NCBI GenBank assembly: GCA_002281855.1
Contig: NCHQ01000035.1
Span: 1-54,784 of the forward strand
Source: Rhodospirillales bacterium 24-66-33
Lineage (GTDB): Bacteria > Pseudomonadota > Alphaproteobacteria > Reyranellales > Reyranellaceae
Reading direction: 5' to 3'
Length of the DNA stretch: 54,784 nt
Positions 33,097 to 41,331 of the stretch are shown piece by piece. The notes below the pieces were generated by a model. That model did not search any database and had not been told where the DNA came from. It saw only the letters and a program-made list of their open reading frames with translations. The translations under genes and the position numbers were made by a program. Numbering within the stretch: the first letter of the stretch is position 1; every line of letters starts with the position of its first letter.

Positions 33097-34500
33097 CTAA
33101 GCCGCTTTCACTTCGCGTTCGGCCTTCAGCGCGCGAACGGTCTGGCGCAGCGCATGGACCGTCTTCTCGATCTCGGCGCCACCGTGCATGGCCGAGACGA
33201 AGCCGCCGGGCGAGCCCATGACGTCGACGCCATGGGTCATCAGGCCCATGCGGATCTTGCCGGTGAGCGGACCCGCGGCGCGCGCGCCCTTGAGCTTCTC
33301 GATCGGCACCTTCAGAGGGTCGAAGGTCGCGGGATCGATCGGATCGCCGAACGGATTGGGATAGATCAGGAAGGTCGAGCTCTGGCCGTAAATGCCCCAC
33401 GGCACGCCTTCCTGCACCAGCACCTCGGTCAGCGCCGCGCGCAGTTCGGCCGCCGTCTTGTTGGCCTTCTCGGCGAGGTCCTCGTCGCGCACCAGCGACA
33501 GCGCAGTGACCGCCGCGGCGGCCGACAGGGGATTGGCGTTGAAGGTGCCGGGATGGAGGATGCGCTCGATCTTGCGGGCCGCGGTCGCGACATGATCGAT
33601 GCGGTCCATGATCTCGCGTTTGCCCGAGACCGCGCCGCCCGGCAGGCCGCCGGCCACGATCTTGGCCTGGATGCAGAGGTCCGGCGTGATGCCGAACGCC
33701 TTCTGAGCACCGCCCGAGGACCAGCGATAGCCGGTGATGACCTCGTCCATCAGCATGACGACGCCCTTCTTGGTCGTGGCATCGCGCACTGCCTGGATGA
33801 AGCCCGGCGGCAGCGGCACCTGGCCCCACGACGCGCCCGACGGTTCGAACATGACGGCGGCGATATCGTCGCGCTCCTCGATCACCTTCACGACGGCGGC
33901 GACGTCGCTGCTCGGCATGACGATCGACAGCGAGCTCACCTCCTGCGGCACACCGGGAGTCGTGCCGCCGTCATAGGTCGCGCCGGCGCCCGCCGTCACA
34001 TGATCGTGCCAGCCGTGGAAGTGGCCGATGAAGCGGAGAATCTTGTCCTTGCCCGTGTGGGCGCGCGCGAGGCGGATCGCCATGTGCGAGGCCTCGGTGC
34101 CCGACGCGGTGAAGCGCACGCGCTCGGCGCAGGGAGTCAGCTCGCACACCAGCTCGGCCCAGCGCACTTCGAGTTCATGGCTGGAGCCATAATGCGTGCC
34201 GAGTTCGATCTGCCGTTTCACCGCCTCGACGACGGCGGGATGCGAATGGCCGAGCAGCATGGCGCCGTGGCCGCCGAAGTAATCGACATACTCGTTGCCG
34301 TCGACGTCCCACTTGCGCGGGCCCGCGGCGCGCGAGACGTGGATCGAATAGGGGTCGAGGTAGCGCGCATCGTGGGTGATGCCGCTCGGCAGCACCTTGT
34401 GGGCGCGCTCGAACAGAGCCGCCGATTTGCCCGTCCTGGCCTTGTAGTCGGCGACGACGGCCGAGTTGGTCTGCGATGAATCTTTCTCTTGTACGGTCAT
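33097..34500 (-). CDS. Class III aminotransferase, glutamate-1-semialdehyde aminomutase-like
   Basis: 467 residues. Fold-type I class III pattern: GGHGAMLLGHSHPAV, substrate/PLP segment FTASGTEASHMAIRLARA, HGWHDH, PLP Asp252 in MDEVITGYRW and Lys280 in IQAKIVAGGLPGGA. Close in form to GSAM but unlikely to be HemL, because alphaproteobacteria normally make 5-aminolevulinate by ALA synthase; it probably acts on another amino or oxo substrate. ATG at 34500; 99 bases from the divergent class V aminotransferase. The pairing suggests a joint catabolic route. Confidence 0.83.
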   Translation of the reverse strand: MTVQEKDSSQTNSAVVADYKARTGKSAALFERAHKVLPSGITHDARYLDPYSIHVSRAAGPRKWDVDGNEYVDYFGGHGAMLLGHSHPAVVEAVKRQIELGTHYGSSHELEVRWAELVCELTPCAERVRFTASGTEASHMAIRLARAHTGKDKILRFIGHFHGWHDHVTAGAGATYDGGTTPGVPQEVSSLSIVMPSSDVAAVVKVIEERDDIAAVMFEPSGASWGQVPLPPGFIQAVRDATTKKGVVMLMDEVITGYRWSSGGAQKAFGITPDLCIQAKIVAGGLPGGAVSGKREIMDRIDHVATAARKIERILHPGTFNANPLSAAAAVTALSLVRDEDLAEKANKTAAELRAALTEVLVQEGVPWGIYGQSSTFLIYPNPFGDPIDPATFDPLKVPIEKLKGARAAGPLTGKIRMGLMTHGVDVMGSPGGFVSAMHGGAEIEKTVHALRQTVRALKAEREVKAA

Positions 34501-34599
34501 ACTTGCCCTCAACCCAGCTAATGGCTGAGCATCGCTTGTCTCGCTTGTTTCGCCAAGGGCCTCGCGCCACAGTCCGCCGTCTAAAGGTGGAGGAACGCC

Positions 34600-35778
34600 G
34601 TGAACGCCAAGCCCCGTGGCCGTCAATTCTTCAACAATCCCGGCCCGACCAACATTCCCGACCGTGTGCTTCGCGCCATGGACCGGCCCGTAATCGATTT
34701 CATGTCGGATGAGTTCTTGGCCATCCATCACGCCTGCCACAACGGCGTGAAGCGCGTGCTCAAGACCGACCAGAATCTATTCATGTATACCTCGACCGGT
34801 CACGGCGCCTGGGAAGCCGCCCTCGCCAACCTGTTCTCGCCCGGGGAAACCGTGCTGATGGTCGAGACAGGCTACTTCTCCGAAAGCTGGACCGAGATGG
34901 CGAACCATCTCGACATCAAGGTCGAGACGATTCCCGCCGACCAGCGCCAGGGGGCCGACATTTCGCGGATCGCCGAGCGCCTCGCCGCCGACAAGGAACA
35001 CAAGATCAAGGCGGTGCTGACCGTCCACAATGAAACCGCGACCGGCATGGTCCTGCCGCTGGCCGAGGTGCGCCGCGCGATCGACGAGGCCAAGCATCCG
35101 GCCCTGCTGCTCAGCGACACGATCTCGTCGCTCGCCAGCATGGAATACAAGATGGATGCGTGGGGCATCGACCTCACCGTCGGCGGCAGCCAGAAGGGCC
35201 TGATGCTGCCCACCGGCATGTCGATGACCGGCGTCAGCAACAAGGCGCTGGAAGTGTCGCGCAAGTCCAAGACGCCGCGCCACTACTGGAGCTGGGAGAT
35301 GATGACCGGCCGCGCACCGCAGAAGTTCGTCGGCACCGCGCCCGTTCACATGTTCTTCGGCCTCCAGGAATCGCTGAAGATGCTCGAGGAAGAAGGCCTG
35401 GATGCGGTGTTCGCGCGCCATGCCCGGCTCGCCGAAGCGACCCGCGCCGCGGTGCGCGTGTGGGGTTCCGACGGCAAGGGGCCGCAGCTCTTCTGCCAGA
35501 ACGAGGCGCGCCTCTCGAACTCGGTGACCGCGGTCGTCATGCCCGAAGGCGTCAGCTCCGACCCGATGCGCAAGGCCGCCGTCGATCGCTTCAACCTGTC
35601 GCTGGGCGGCGGGCTGGGCAAGATGATGGGCAAGATGTTCCGCATCGGCCACATGGGCGACCTCAACGAGCCGATGCTGCTGGGCTGCCTCGCCACCACC
35701 GAGCTCGCCATGAAGGCCTCCGGCGTGCCGTTCGTCCCGGGCGGCGTCGACGCGGCGATCAAGTCACTGTCGGCTTAA
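34600..35778 (+). CDS. Class V aminotransferase, serine-glyoxylate type
   Basis: 392 residues. NNPGPTNIPDRVLRAMDRP at the start, TSTGHGAWEAAL, VHNETATGMVLPL, DTISSLASMEYKMDAWGIDL and PLP Lys199 in GGSQKGLMLP. Closest in pattern to serine-glyoxylate aminotransferase (SgaA), including the C-terminal GKMFRIGHMGDLNE. Related enzymes are alanine-glyoxylate and 2-aminoethylphosphonate transaminases. GTG start with AGGTGGAGG at six to eight bases. Cytoplasmic; probably transfers an amino group to glyoxylate or pyruvate. Confidence 0.86.
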   Translation: MNAKPRGRQFFNNPGPTNIPDRVLRAMDRPVIDFMSDEFLAIHHACHNGVKRVLKTDQNLFMYTSTGHGAWEAALANLFSPGETVLMVETGYFSESWTEMANHLDIKVETIPADQRQGADISRIAERLAADKEHKIKAVLTVHNETATGMVLPLAEVRRAIDEAKHPALLLSDTISSLASMEYKMDAWGIDLTVGGSQKGLMLPTGMSMTGVSNKALEVSRKSKTPRHYWSWEMMTGRAPQKFVGTAPVHMFFGLQESLKMLEEEGLDAVFARHARLAEATRAAVRVWGSDGKGPQLFCQNEARLSNSVTAVVMPEGVSSDPMRKAAVDRFNLSLGGGLGKMMGKMFRIGHMGDLNEPMLLGCLATTELAMKASGVPFVPGGVDAAIKSLSA

Positions 35779-35789
35779 GTATCTCTTCC

Positions 35790-35916
35790 ACCTCCCCCGT
35801 CAAACGGGGGAGGCCGGGAGGGGGAAAGCAACGCGAAGATCTGGCTGCAAAGAGTCAGACTGAGGTTCTCCCCCTCCGGCCCTTCGGGCCACCTCCCCCG
35901 TGTGACGGGGGCGGTA
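35790..35916. repeat. Composite palindromic repeat, family B, copy 3
   Basis: Two units in opposite orientation: ACCTCCCCCGTCAAACGGGG at about 35790, and CCTCCCCCGTGTGACGGGGG at about 35892 next to CCGGCCCTTCGGGCC. Between them GGGAGGGGGAA and TTCTCCCCCTCC can pair. Same organisation as 21319-21454. It lies between the convergent class V aminotransferase and carbonic anhydrase genes. Confidence 0.85.
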
Positions 35917-35926
35917 AGATGAGGAG

Positions 35927-36667
35927 TCAGAACGCCGGCTTCCGGCCGGCAAGGGCGGCGGCAAAGGATTCCGGCTTCAGGGCCGAGAGCGGCGTGCCCC
36001 CGGTCACGGCAGCGTCCAGCTTGATGCCGACCACCGCCGCAAACCTCAGCGTTTCGGGATTGAAGGCATAGAGCTGGCCCACCGTCAGGTTGAACCACCA
36101 GGCATGCAGGGTCAGCGAGCCCGCCTTCACACGCTCCTCGATCCAGCGATAGCCCATCAGGTTGCTCACGCTGTTCACGACGGCGGCCTGCTCGACCGCG
36201 CGCACGACTTCGTCGCGCGGGCGATCCTTCAGCTCCTCGACGACGAGGTCGCGCGTCTCCTGCGCGATGCTGGTCCAGGTCGAGAGATAGTCGTAGTGCG
36301 CATAAGCGCCACGGCTGCCGTCGACCAGTGCGCCGATGCCGCCGCACAGCGCATGACCCAACACCACGATATGCTCGACGCCGAGGCCGCGGACGGCGAA
36401 CTCGATGGCGGCCGAGGTGCCGTGGTGGCGCTCGTCGGGAGGAATCTGAGCCGGCGGCACCATCGCCGCCACGTTGCGCACGGTGAAGATGTCACCGGGT
36501 TGAGTCTGGGTGAGAATCCCCGGATCGACCCGCGCATCGGAACAGCCGATGATCAGGATCTTGGGCGACTGGCCTTCCGTCGCCAGCTTCTCGAACAGGT
36601 CGAGATGCTCCTGATAGTAACCAACCCGGAAATCCGCGAAGCCCTTGAGAAGCCGTTCGAGTGCCAT
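35927..36667 (-). CDS. Beta-carbonic anhydrase
   Basis: 246 residues. Zinc ligands Cys42 (with the Asp44-Arg46 dyad, CSDARVDP) and His105/Cys108 (GHALCGGI) are all present. Interconverts CO2 and bicarbonate in the cytoplasm. Start ATG at 36667 gives the standard beta-class N terminus (MALERLLKGFADFRVGYYQE). Divergent from the crotonase gene with 79 bases between; convergent with the aminotransferase across a repeat. Confidence 0.92.
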   Translation of the reverse strand: MALERLLKGFADFRVGYYQEHLDLFEKLATEGQSPKILIIGCSDARVDPGILTQTQPGDIFTVRNVAAMVPPAQIPPDERHHGTSAAIEFAVRGLGVEHIVVLGHALCGGIGALVDGSRGAYAHYDYLSTWTSIAQETRDLVVEELKDRPRDEVVRAVEQAAVVNSVSNLMGYRWIEERVKAGSLTLHAWWFNLTVGQLYAFNPETLRFAAVVGIKLDAAVTGGTPLSALKPESFAAALAGRKPAF

Positions 36668-36746
36668 GACCTGCCTATGCCCGTTTGCGGCCCAAGGCGA
36701 CATAGACGATGATGTCGCGGCGCACAAATCAGCAATATTGGATGAC

Positions 36747-37526
36747 ATGACCGAAGAACTGCTTTTCGAGAAGCGCGGCGAAATCGGCTGGGTGACCTTC
36801 AACCGGCCGAAGGCCCGCAACGCCCTCACCTTCGCAATGTACGAGGGTCTGGCCGAGATCTGCGCTCGTGTGGGCAAGACCGGCGAGGTCCGCGCCCTGG
36901 TGGTTACCGGCGGTGGCGACAAGGCCTTTGCGGCCGGCACCGACATCGCCCAGTTCCAGAGCTTCGAGAGCGGCGAGGACGGAATCGCCTACGAGCGCAA
37001 GATGGACCGCATCCTGGGGGAAATCGAACGCTGCCCCGTGCCGACCGTCGCCGCCATCCACGGCTTCTGCACCGGCGGCGGCGCGGCCATCGCGGCGGTC
37101 TGCGACCTGCGGATCGGGTCGGCCAGCGCCCAGTTCGGCTTCCCCATCGCGCGCACCCTGGGCAACTGCCTGTCGATGGCCAACTATGCCCGCCTGGCGG
37201 CCCTCATCGGCCCCCAACGGGTCAAGGAAATGGTCCTGCTGGCCAAGCTGATGGACGCGCCGTCGGCGCTGGCCTGCGGGCTGATCAGCGAGCTGCTGCC
37301 CGACCAGGCGGCCCTGCTCAGCCGGGCCGAGGAGCTGGCGAACACCGTTGCCGGCCACGCCCCCCTCACGATGCAGGTCACCAAGGAGGCGCTGCGCCGC
37401 CTGCAGGCCCGCCTGGGCGACGAGAACATCGACGATCTCGTCAGACTGGCTTACGGTAGCGCCGACTTCCGCGAGGGCATGGCGGCCTTCCTGGGAAAGC
37501 GGGCACCCAAATGGTCAGGCGCCTGA
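36747..37526 (+). CDS. Crotonase (enoyl-CoA hydratase/isomerase) family protein lacking both catalytic Glu
   Basis: 259 residues of the crotonase fold: FNRPKARNALTFAMYEGL, oxyanion-hole GGDKAFAAGTDIAQF and HGFCTGGGAAIAAVCDLRIG. The two glutamates of classic enoyl-CoA hydratase are absent: the GGGCELA position reads GGGAAIA, and the PEI position reads FPIARTLG. A hydratase reaction is therefore unlikely; thioesterase, isomerase or decarboxylase-type chemistry is possible. ATG at 36747 (an in-frame TTG lies nine bases earlier). The lipoprotein gene follows 25 bases later. Confidence 0.83.
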   Translation: MTEELLFEKRGEIGWVTFNRPKARNALTFAMYEGLAEICARVGKTGEVRALVVTGGGDKAFAAGTDIAQFQSFESGEDGIAYERKMDRILGEIERCPVPTVAAIHGFCTGGGAAIAAVCDLRIGSASAQFGFPIARTLGNCLSMANYARLAALIGPQRVKEMVLLAKLMDAPSALACGLISELLPDQAALLSRAEELANTVAGHAPLTMQVTKEALRRLQARLGDENIDDLVRLAYGSADFREGMAAFLGKRAPKWSGA

Positions 37527-37551
37527 CAGAGCGATGATACGGAGGACGTGA

Positions 37552-37956
37552 ATGAAGCTGATTGCCACTCTCTCTTTGGTTCTTGGAATGGGCGCTGCCG
37601 TCGCCGCCTGCCAGAACCCGCAGCAGGTGATCGCGAACAAGGAAGACATGATGGTGGCGGCGGGCTTCAAGTTCGTGCCCGCGAACACACCGCAGCGTCA
37701 GGCCGCGTTCAAGAACCTCCCGCCGCACAAGTTCTCGCGCGAGATCAAGAACGGCCAGGTGTTCTACGTCTATCCGGACCCGACGGTCTGCGTGTGCATC
37801 TATGTCGGCAACGCGGCGGCCTACGGCAAGTACCGCAACAACATGTTCCAGAAGAACCTGGCGGACGAGCAGCAGATGACGGCCGACGAGAACGCGATGA
37901 ACGACTGGGATTGGGGCCCCTGGGGCGGCTACCCGTATCCCGGCTGGTACTACTAA
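37552..37956 (+). CDS. Small predicted lipoprotein
   Basis: 134 residues. Signal peptide with a lipobox ending VAAC, so Cys20 is the likely lipidation site. The mature part has an FKFVPANTPQRQAAFKNLPP block, a double-Cys TVCVCIYVGN motif and a C-terminal tail rich in Trp, Tyr, Gly and Pro (WDWGPWGGYPYPGWYY). I do not recognise a functional family. GGAGG precedes the ATG. The 3' end overlaps the convergent MFS gene by four bases. Probably anchored on the periplasmic face of the inner or outer membrane. Confidence 0.78.
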   Translation: MKLIATLSLVLGMGAAVAACQNPQQVIANKEDMMVAAGFKFVPANTPQRQAAFKNLPPHKFSREIKNGQVFYVYPDPTVCVCIYVGNAAAYGKYRNNMFQKNLADEQQMTADENAMNDWDWGPWGGYPYPGWYY

Positions 37957-39188
37957 GTCTTTCTTCCCAAGAGGAAGAGTGCGATCGCGGCCGCCTGGAT
38001 CAGGGCGGCCGCGACGAACACCAGCATCCCTTCCGCTGGTGACAGCGTCCGCAGCCAGCCGAACGCCGCCGGCGCGAATGCATAGGTTCCCTGACCGACC
38101 GCCACGATCAACGGCACGACGCGCTGAACGTCGGCCCTGCTGAATTCGACCTGCGCGATCAGCGGCGGCAGCGACGTCGTGTTGCCGATGCCGGCGCCGA
38201 ACAGCAGTACGCCCGCCACCAGCAACGCCACATCGGTTCCAGCGGCGCAGAGCAACGCGAGGGATCCGGCGATCTGGACCACATGGCTCAGGCAGGCGAC
38301 CAGCCGCCGGTCGCTGCCTTGCGGCATCAGCCATCCGACCATCGTCCTTCCTGCAATCGCCGCCGCCGTCGCCAAGCCCATGAGGATGCCCGCCGCCGGT
38401 CCACCGAACACCGGCACGAGCAGCGAGAAGAGATGGGCGACCAGGCCGATCTGCGCGAACAGGCCCAGTGCCATCGCCGCGGCGAGGGTCAGGAAGCGAC
38501 GGTCGCGCCACAGCAGCGCGCCCGCGAGAGTGCGCTCGACGGGTCTGGTCGTGCCGGCAACGGGCGTCAGGATCTCGCCGTCCTGGACCTGGCCCAGTGA
38601 CTGCGGCGTATGGCCGAAGACGCGGTCGGCGAGGAACCAGACGGTGACGATCATGATCGCGCCGATGACCGCCGCCGCGACGGGAAAGCCGAAGGCGGCG
38701 ATGGCCGCAACCCACAATGGAGCAAAGACGACGCCGCCGATGCTGGCGCCGTTATAGGCCATCGACAGGGCTGCCGGTCGCCGCACGACGTACCACGGGG
38801 CCACGATGGCGTTGACGGCGGCGGCGCCCATCGCCACCCACCCGGCCCCGCTCAGGAAGGTCGCGAGCAGGAGCTGCCACGGCTCTTGCGCCACAGCCCA
38901 CCCGACGATGCCCAGCGCCAGGAGGGCCGCGCCAGCCTTGGTCACCGCCGGCAGACCGAACCGGCGATAGAGCGGCGGCAGGTTGGCGCCGACGACGGCG
39001 CCCACCAGGAAATGCAGGGTGACGGCGGACGAGACCAGCACGACCGACCAGTCCCGTGCCTCGCGCACGGACTGGAGATAGACGGGCGGGCCATAGAAAC
39101 CGAGCCCCCAGCCGAACATGGCGAGCACGAAAGCGGCCGCGACGACGCGGCGGCCGAAGAAGGGCGCGGGAGAAGCGAGACTTGTCAT
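37953..39188 (-). CDS. Major facilitator superfamily transporter
   Basis: 411 residues with 12 predicted helices in two halves joined by a cytoplasmic loop near 190-225 (DRVFGHTPQSLGQVQDGEIL). GVVFAPLWVAAIAAFGFPVAAAV and GRTMVGWLMPQGSDRR are typical of the oxalate/monocarboxylate-like MFS group. ATG at 39188, immediately before FFGRRVVAAAFVLAMFGWGLGF. It lies downstream of the hydratase gene on the same strand with an inverted repeat between. Substrate unknown, probably an organic acid. Confidence 0.83.
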   Translation of the reverse strand: MTSLASPAPFFGRRVVAAAFVLAMFGWGLGFYGPPVYLQSVREARDWSVVLVSSAVTLHFLVGAVVGANLPPLYRRFGLPAVTKAGAALLALGIVGWAVAQEPWQLLLATFLSGAGWVAMGAAAVNAIVAPWYVVRRPAALSMAYNGASIGGVVFAPLWVAAIAAFGFPVAAAVIGAIMIVTVWFLADRVFGHTPQSLGQVQDGEILTPVAGTTRPVERTLAGALLWRDRRFLTLAAAMALGLFAQIGLVAHLFSLLVPVFGGPAAGILMGLATAAAIAGRTMVGWLMPQGSDRRLVACLSHVVQIAGSLALLCAAGTDVALLVAGVLLFGAGIGNTTSLPPLIAQVEFSRADVQRVVPLIVAVGQGTYAFAPAAFGWLRTLSPAEGMLVFVAAALIQAAAIALFLLGRKT

Positions 39189-39277
39189 GCGGCGGACACT
39201 GCCGCCGACAGGCGCGCCGTTGTTTCGGCTGCCGCCGAAGCATCCCACCAGGATAGCGAAGCGCCGCCACCCATCGG

Positions 39278-39347
39278 TGTCATCCCGAGCGCAGCGAGGG
39301 ACCTTTATTTGGCGCCCGCAAGGTCCCTCGCTGCGCTCAGGATGACA
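39278..39347. repeat. Inverted repeat, family D
   Basis: Near-perfect 28-bp arms, TGTCATCCCGAGCGCAGCGA (continuing GGGACCTT) at 39278-39305 and the matching arm at 39320-39347, with a 14-base loop. One mismatch in the CCCGAGC/GCTCAGG region. This sequence type is dispersed in many alphaproteobacterial genomes. It sits between the hydratase stop and the MFS start, in a same-strand junction. Confidence 0.88.
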
Positions 39348-39351
39348 AGAA

Positions 39352-40095
39352 TTAGAAACTCGCCTCCACCCCACCGAGGCCCAAGAACTCGCCGCGCGCG
39401 TGCGACCCTGCCGGGAAGTAGAGAAGCCCGGTCCATGAGCCCGTGGTGATCGCCTGCCCCGCCCGAAGGCCACCGCGATGGCGCACGGCGTGGTCGATCA
39501 TCCACGCGAGCGGGCGCACGGGATCGATCGCACCGAGACCACCCTTCTGCTCGACGATCACCTTGCCGTCGACCACCAGTCTCACCTGGAGCTTCGGCCA
39601 GTCGAGCGACTTCCAATTGGCGATCGGATCGCCCACGACCAGCGCGTGGTTCATCTGGTTGTCGGCCAGCAGCCACTCCGGGTCGGCGCTCTTGAAATCG
39701 GCAAGGCGCGTGTCGACGATCTCCATGCCGACGAAGGCATCGCCCACGGCCGCGAGCGCCTCCTCGGGTTCGACCGGCGCGGCGCGGGCCGCGATGTCGC
39801 GCACGATGTGGAAGGAGATCTCGACCTCGACGCCGATCATGTGCATCGCCTTGCCGTCGAAGCGGGCCGGCGACGGCACCAGCGCGCCGGCCAGCAGCGG
39901 CGCGGGATTGGGCTCGGCCGTCGGCGTGCGCGCGCCGACCTTCCAGCCCGCCACTGGACCGCTGGCCGCGGCGACACCGTCCTGGATCGCATAGACCGCA
40001 GCGCGGTCCTTCAAGGCAAACGGTGGCGTCGCCTGGCGGCCGGTGCGGCGCGCGTCGAGGAGGGTCTGCACCGCATGGGAAATGTCCTGGCTCAT
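39352..40095 (-). CDS. 2-keto-4-pentenoate hydratase/oxalocrotonate decarboxylase-like protein
   Basis: 247 residues of the fumarylacetoacetase/MhpD fold. Conserved features: KDRAAVYAIQDGVAAASG, GWKVGART, IGVEVEISFHI (metal-binding Glu pair), VGDAFVGMEIVDTRLADF, and the C-terminal AGQAITTGSWTGLLYFPAG. Relatives hydrate 2-hydroxypenta-2,4-dienoate or decarboxylate 4-oxalocrotonate in aromatic meta-cleavage pathways. ATG at 40095; 39 bases from the divergent amidohydrolase gene. No ring-cleavage dioxygenase is near. Confidence 0.8.
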   Translation of the reverse strand: MSQDISHAVQTLLDARRTGRQATPPFALKDRAAVYAIQDGVAAASGPVAGWKVGARTPTAEPNPAPLLAGALVPSPARFDGKAMHMIGVEVEISFHIVRDIAARAAPVEPEEALAAVGDAFVGMEIVDTRLADFKSADPEWLLADNQMNHALVVGDPIANWKSLDWPKLQVRLVVDGKVIVEQKGGLGAIDPVRPLAWMIDHAVRHRGGLRAGQAITTGSWTGLLYFPAGSHARGEFLGLGGVEASF

Positions 40096-40134
40096 GGTAA
40101 GCTCTCGCAAAACGACAAGGAATTGGAGGAGACG

Positions 40135-41331
40135 ATGCCCTACGCCAGCGGCCGCGTCATTCACGACGCCGATGCGCACATCATGGAAGTGCCCGGCTTC
40201 CTCGAGGAACATCTGGAGGCTCGGCATCGCGCCGCGGTCACCGACCAGGTGTTGTTTCCGCGCCACGAAGGCTTCCACAGCACGCGCCTCAAGGCAGACA
40301 CTGACACGGCTGGGCCGGCGCAGGATTTCGACGAGGCGCAGATCATGCTGCGCAAGAACTGGGAGGCGCTGGGTTCCTCGAACCGCCAGGACCGTCCGCG
40401 CTCGATCGACCTGCTGGGCTTCGCCAGCCAACTCATGTTCACCACGGCTCTGCTCAACTACTCGTCGGTGCTGGAAGGCGGATCCGACGTCGAGCTGACC
40501 TATGCCGTGGCCCGCGCCCATACGCGCCACATGGTCGAGTTCTGCTCGGTCGACCGGCGCCTGCTGCCGACCGGCTACGTGCCCCTGGTGGATTTCGAGC
40601 GCACCGCGCAGGCCGCACGCGAGGCGATCGAACTCGGCGCCAAGGCGCTGATGATCCCGTCGCGCTGTCCCGACGGCCATTCACCCAGCCATATCGGCTT
40701 CGATCCGCTATGGGCCATCGCCCAGGAAGCCGGCCTGCCGATCGTCTTCCATGTCGGCGGCGGCGGCAAGCTGCTGGAAGAGGCCTACTTCAATAACGGC
40801 CTGCCGCCGGTGCCCGACTTCCATGGCGGCGACGACAACTTCAAGTCGATCGACTACATGGCGATCGCCTATCCACCGATGAAGGCACTGACGGCGCTGG
40901 TCGTCGACCGCGTGCTCGACCGTTTCCCCCGGCTCAAGTTCGGCGTCATCGAACAGGGCGCGTCCTGGGTGCCGGGCTGGATGCGCAACATGGACAGCGC
41001 GCACAACGCCTTCTACCGCAACGAGGAGCGGCTGCAGAAGATGTCGCTGAAGCCCAGCGAGTTCGTGCAGCGCCAGGTCAGGGTCACCCCCTATCCGCAC
41101 GAGGATACGGGCTGGATCATCGCCAACACCGGCGACGAGGTCTGCCTCTTCTCTTCCGACTATCCGCATGTCGAGGGCGGTCGCCATCCCATCAAGCGCT
41201 TCGAGGCGTCGATGGAGAAAGCCGGCACAAGCGAGGCGCAGAAGCAGCGCTTCTATTGCGACAACTTCATCGACCTGATGGGCGCCGGTCTCGCGTCCGA
41301 CCTCCGTCACCCCGTACAGGCAGCCGCATGA
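40135..41331 (+). CDS. Amidohydrolase_2 family (COG2159-like) metal enzyme
   Basis: 398 residues. The metal motif at the N terminus is DADAHIMEVP (D-x-H), with later sites PIVFHVGGGG and LFSSDYPHVEGG (Asp before Pro-His). This is the ACMSD/gamma-resorcylate decarboxylase-like group, which decarboxylates or hydrolyses aromatic and heterocyclic acids. GGAGGAGA Shine-Dalgarno. Its stop overlaps the start of the second crotonase gene (ATGA), so the two act together. Substrate unknown. Confidence 0.83.
   Translation: MPYASGRVIHDADAHIMEVPGFLEEHLEARHRAAVTDQVLFPRHEGFHSTRLKADTDTAGPAQDFDEAQIMLRKNWEALGSSNRQDRPRSIDLLGFASQLMFTTALLNYSSVLEGGSDVELTYAVARAHTRHMVEFCSVDRRLLPTGYVPLVDFERTAQAAREAIELGAKALMIPSRCPDGHSPSHIGFDPLWAIAQEAGLPIVFHVGGGGKLLEEAYFNNGLPPVPDFHGGDDNFKSIDYMAIAYPPMKALTALVVDRVLDRFPRLKFGVIEQGASWVPGWMRNMDSAHNAFYRNEERLQKMSLKPSEFVQRQVRVTPYPHEDTGWIIANTGDEVCLFSSDYPHVEGGRHPIKRFEASMEKAGTSEAQKQRFYCDNFIDLMGAGLASDLRHPVQAAA

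Noticed and set aside
33097..34500. Naming the class III aminotransferase hemL
   Set aside because: The fold and PLP residues fit GSAM, but alphaproteobacteria normally use ALA synthase, and no haem genes are near.
18281..39347. Interpreting the repeated palindromes as a CRISPR array or insertion sequences
   Set aside because: Copies are dispersed, have no regular spacers and encode no transposase; no target duplications could be recognised.
39278..39347. Calling the family D hairpin an intrinsic terminator
   Set aside because: No T-run follows either arm, and the same sequence type is a dispersed repeat.
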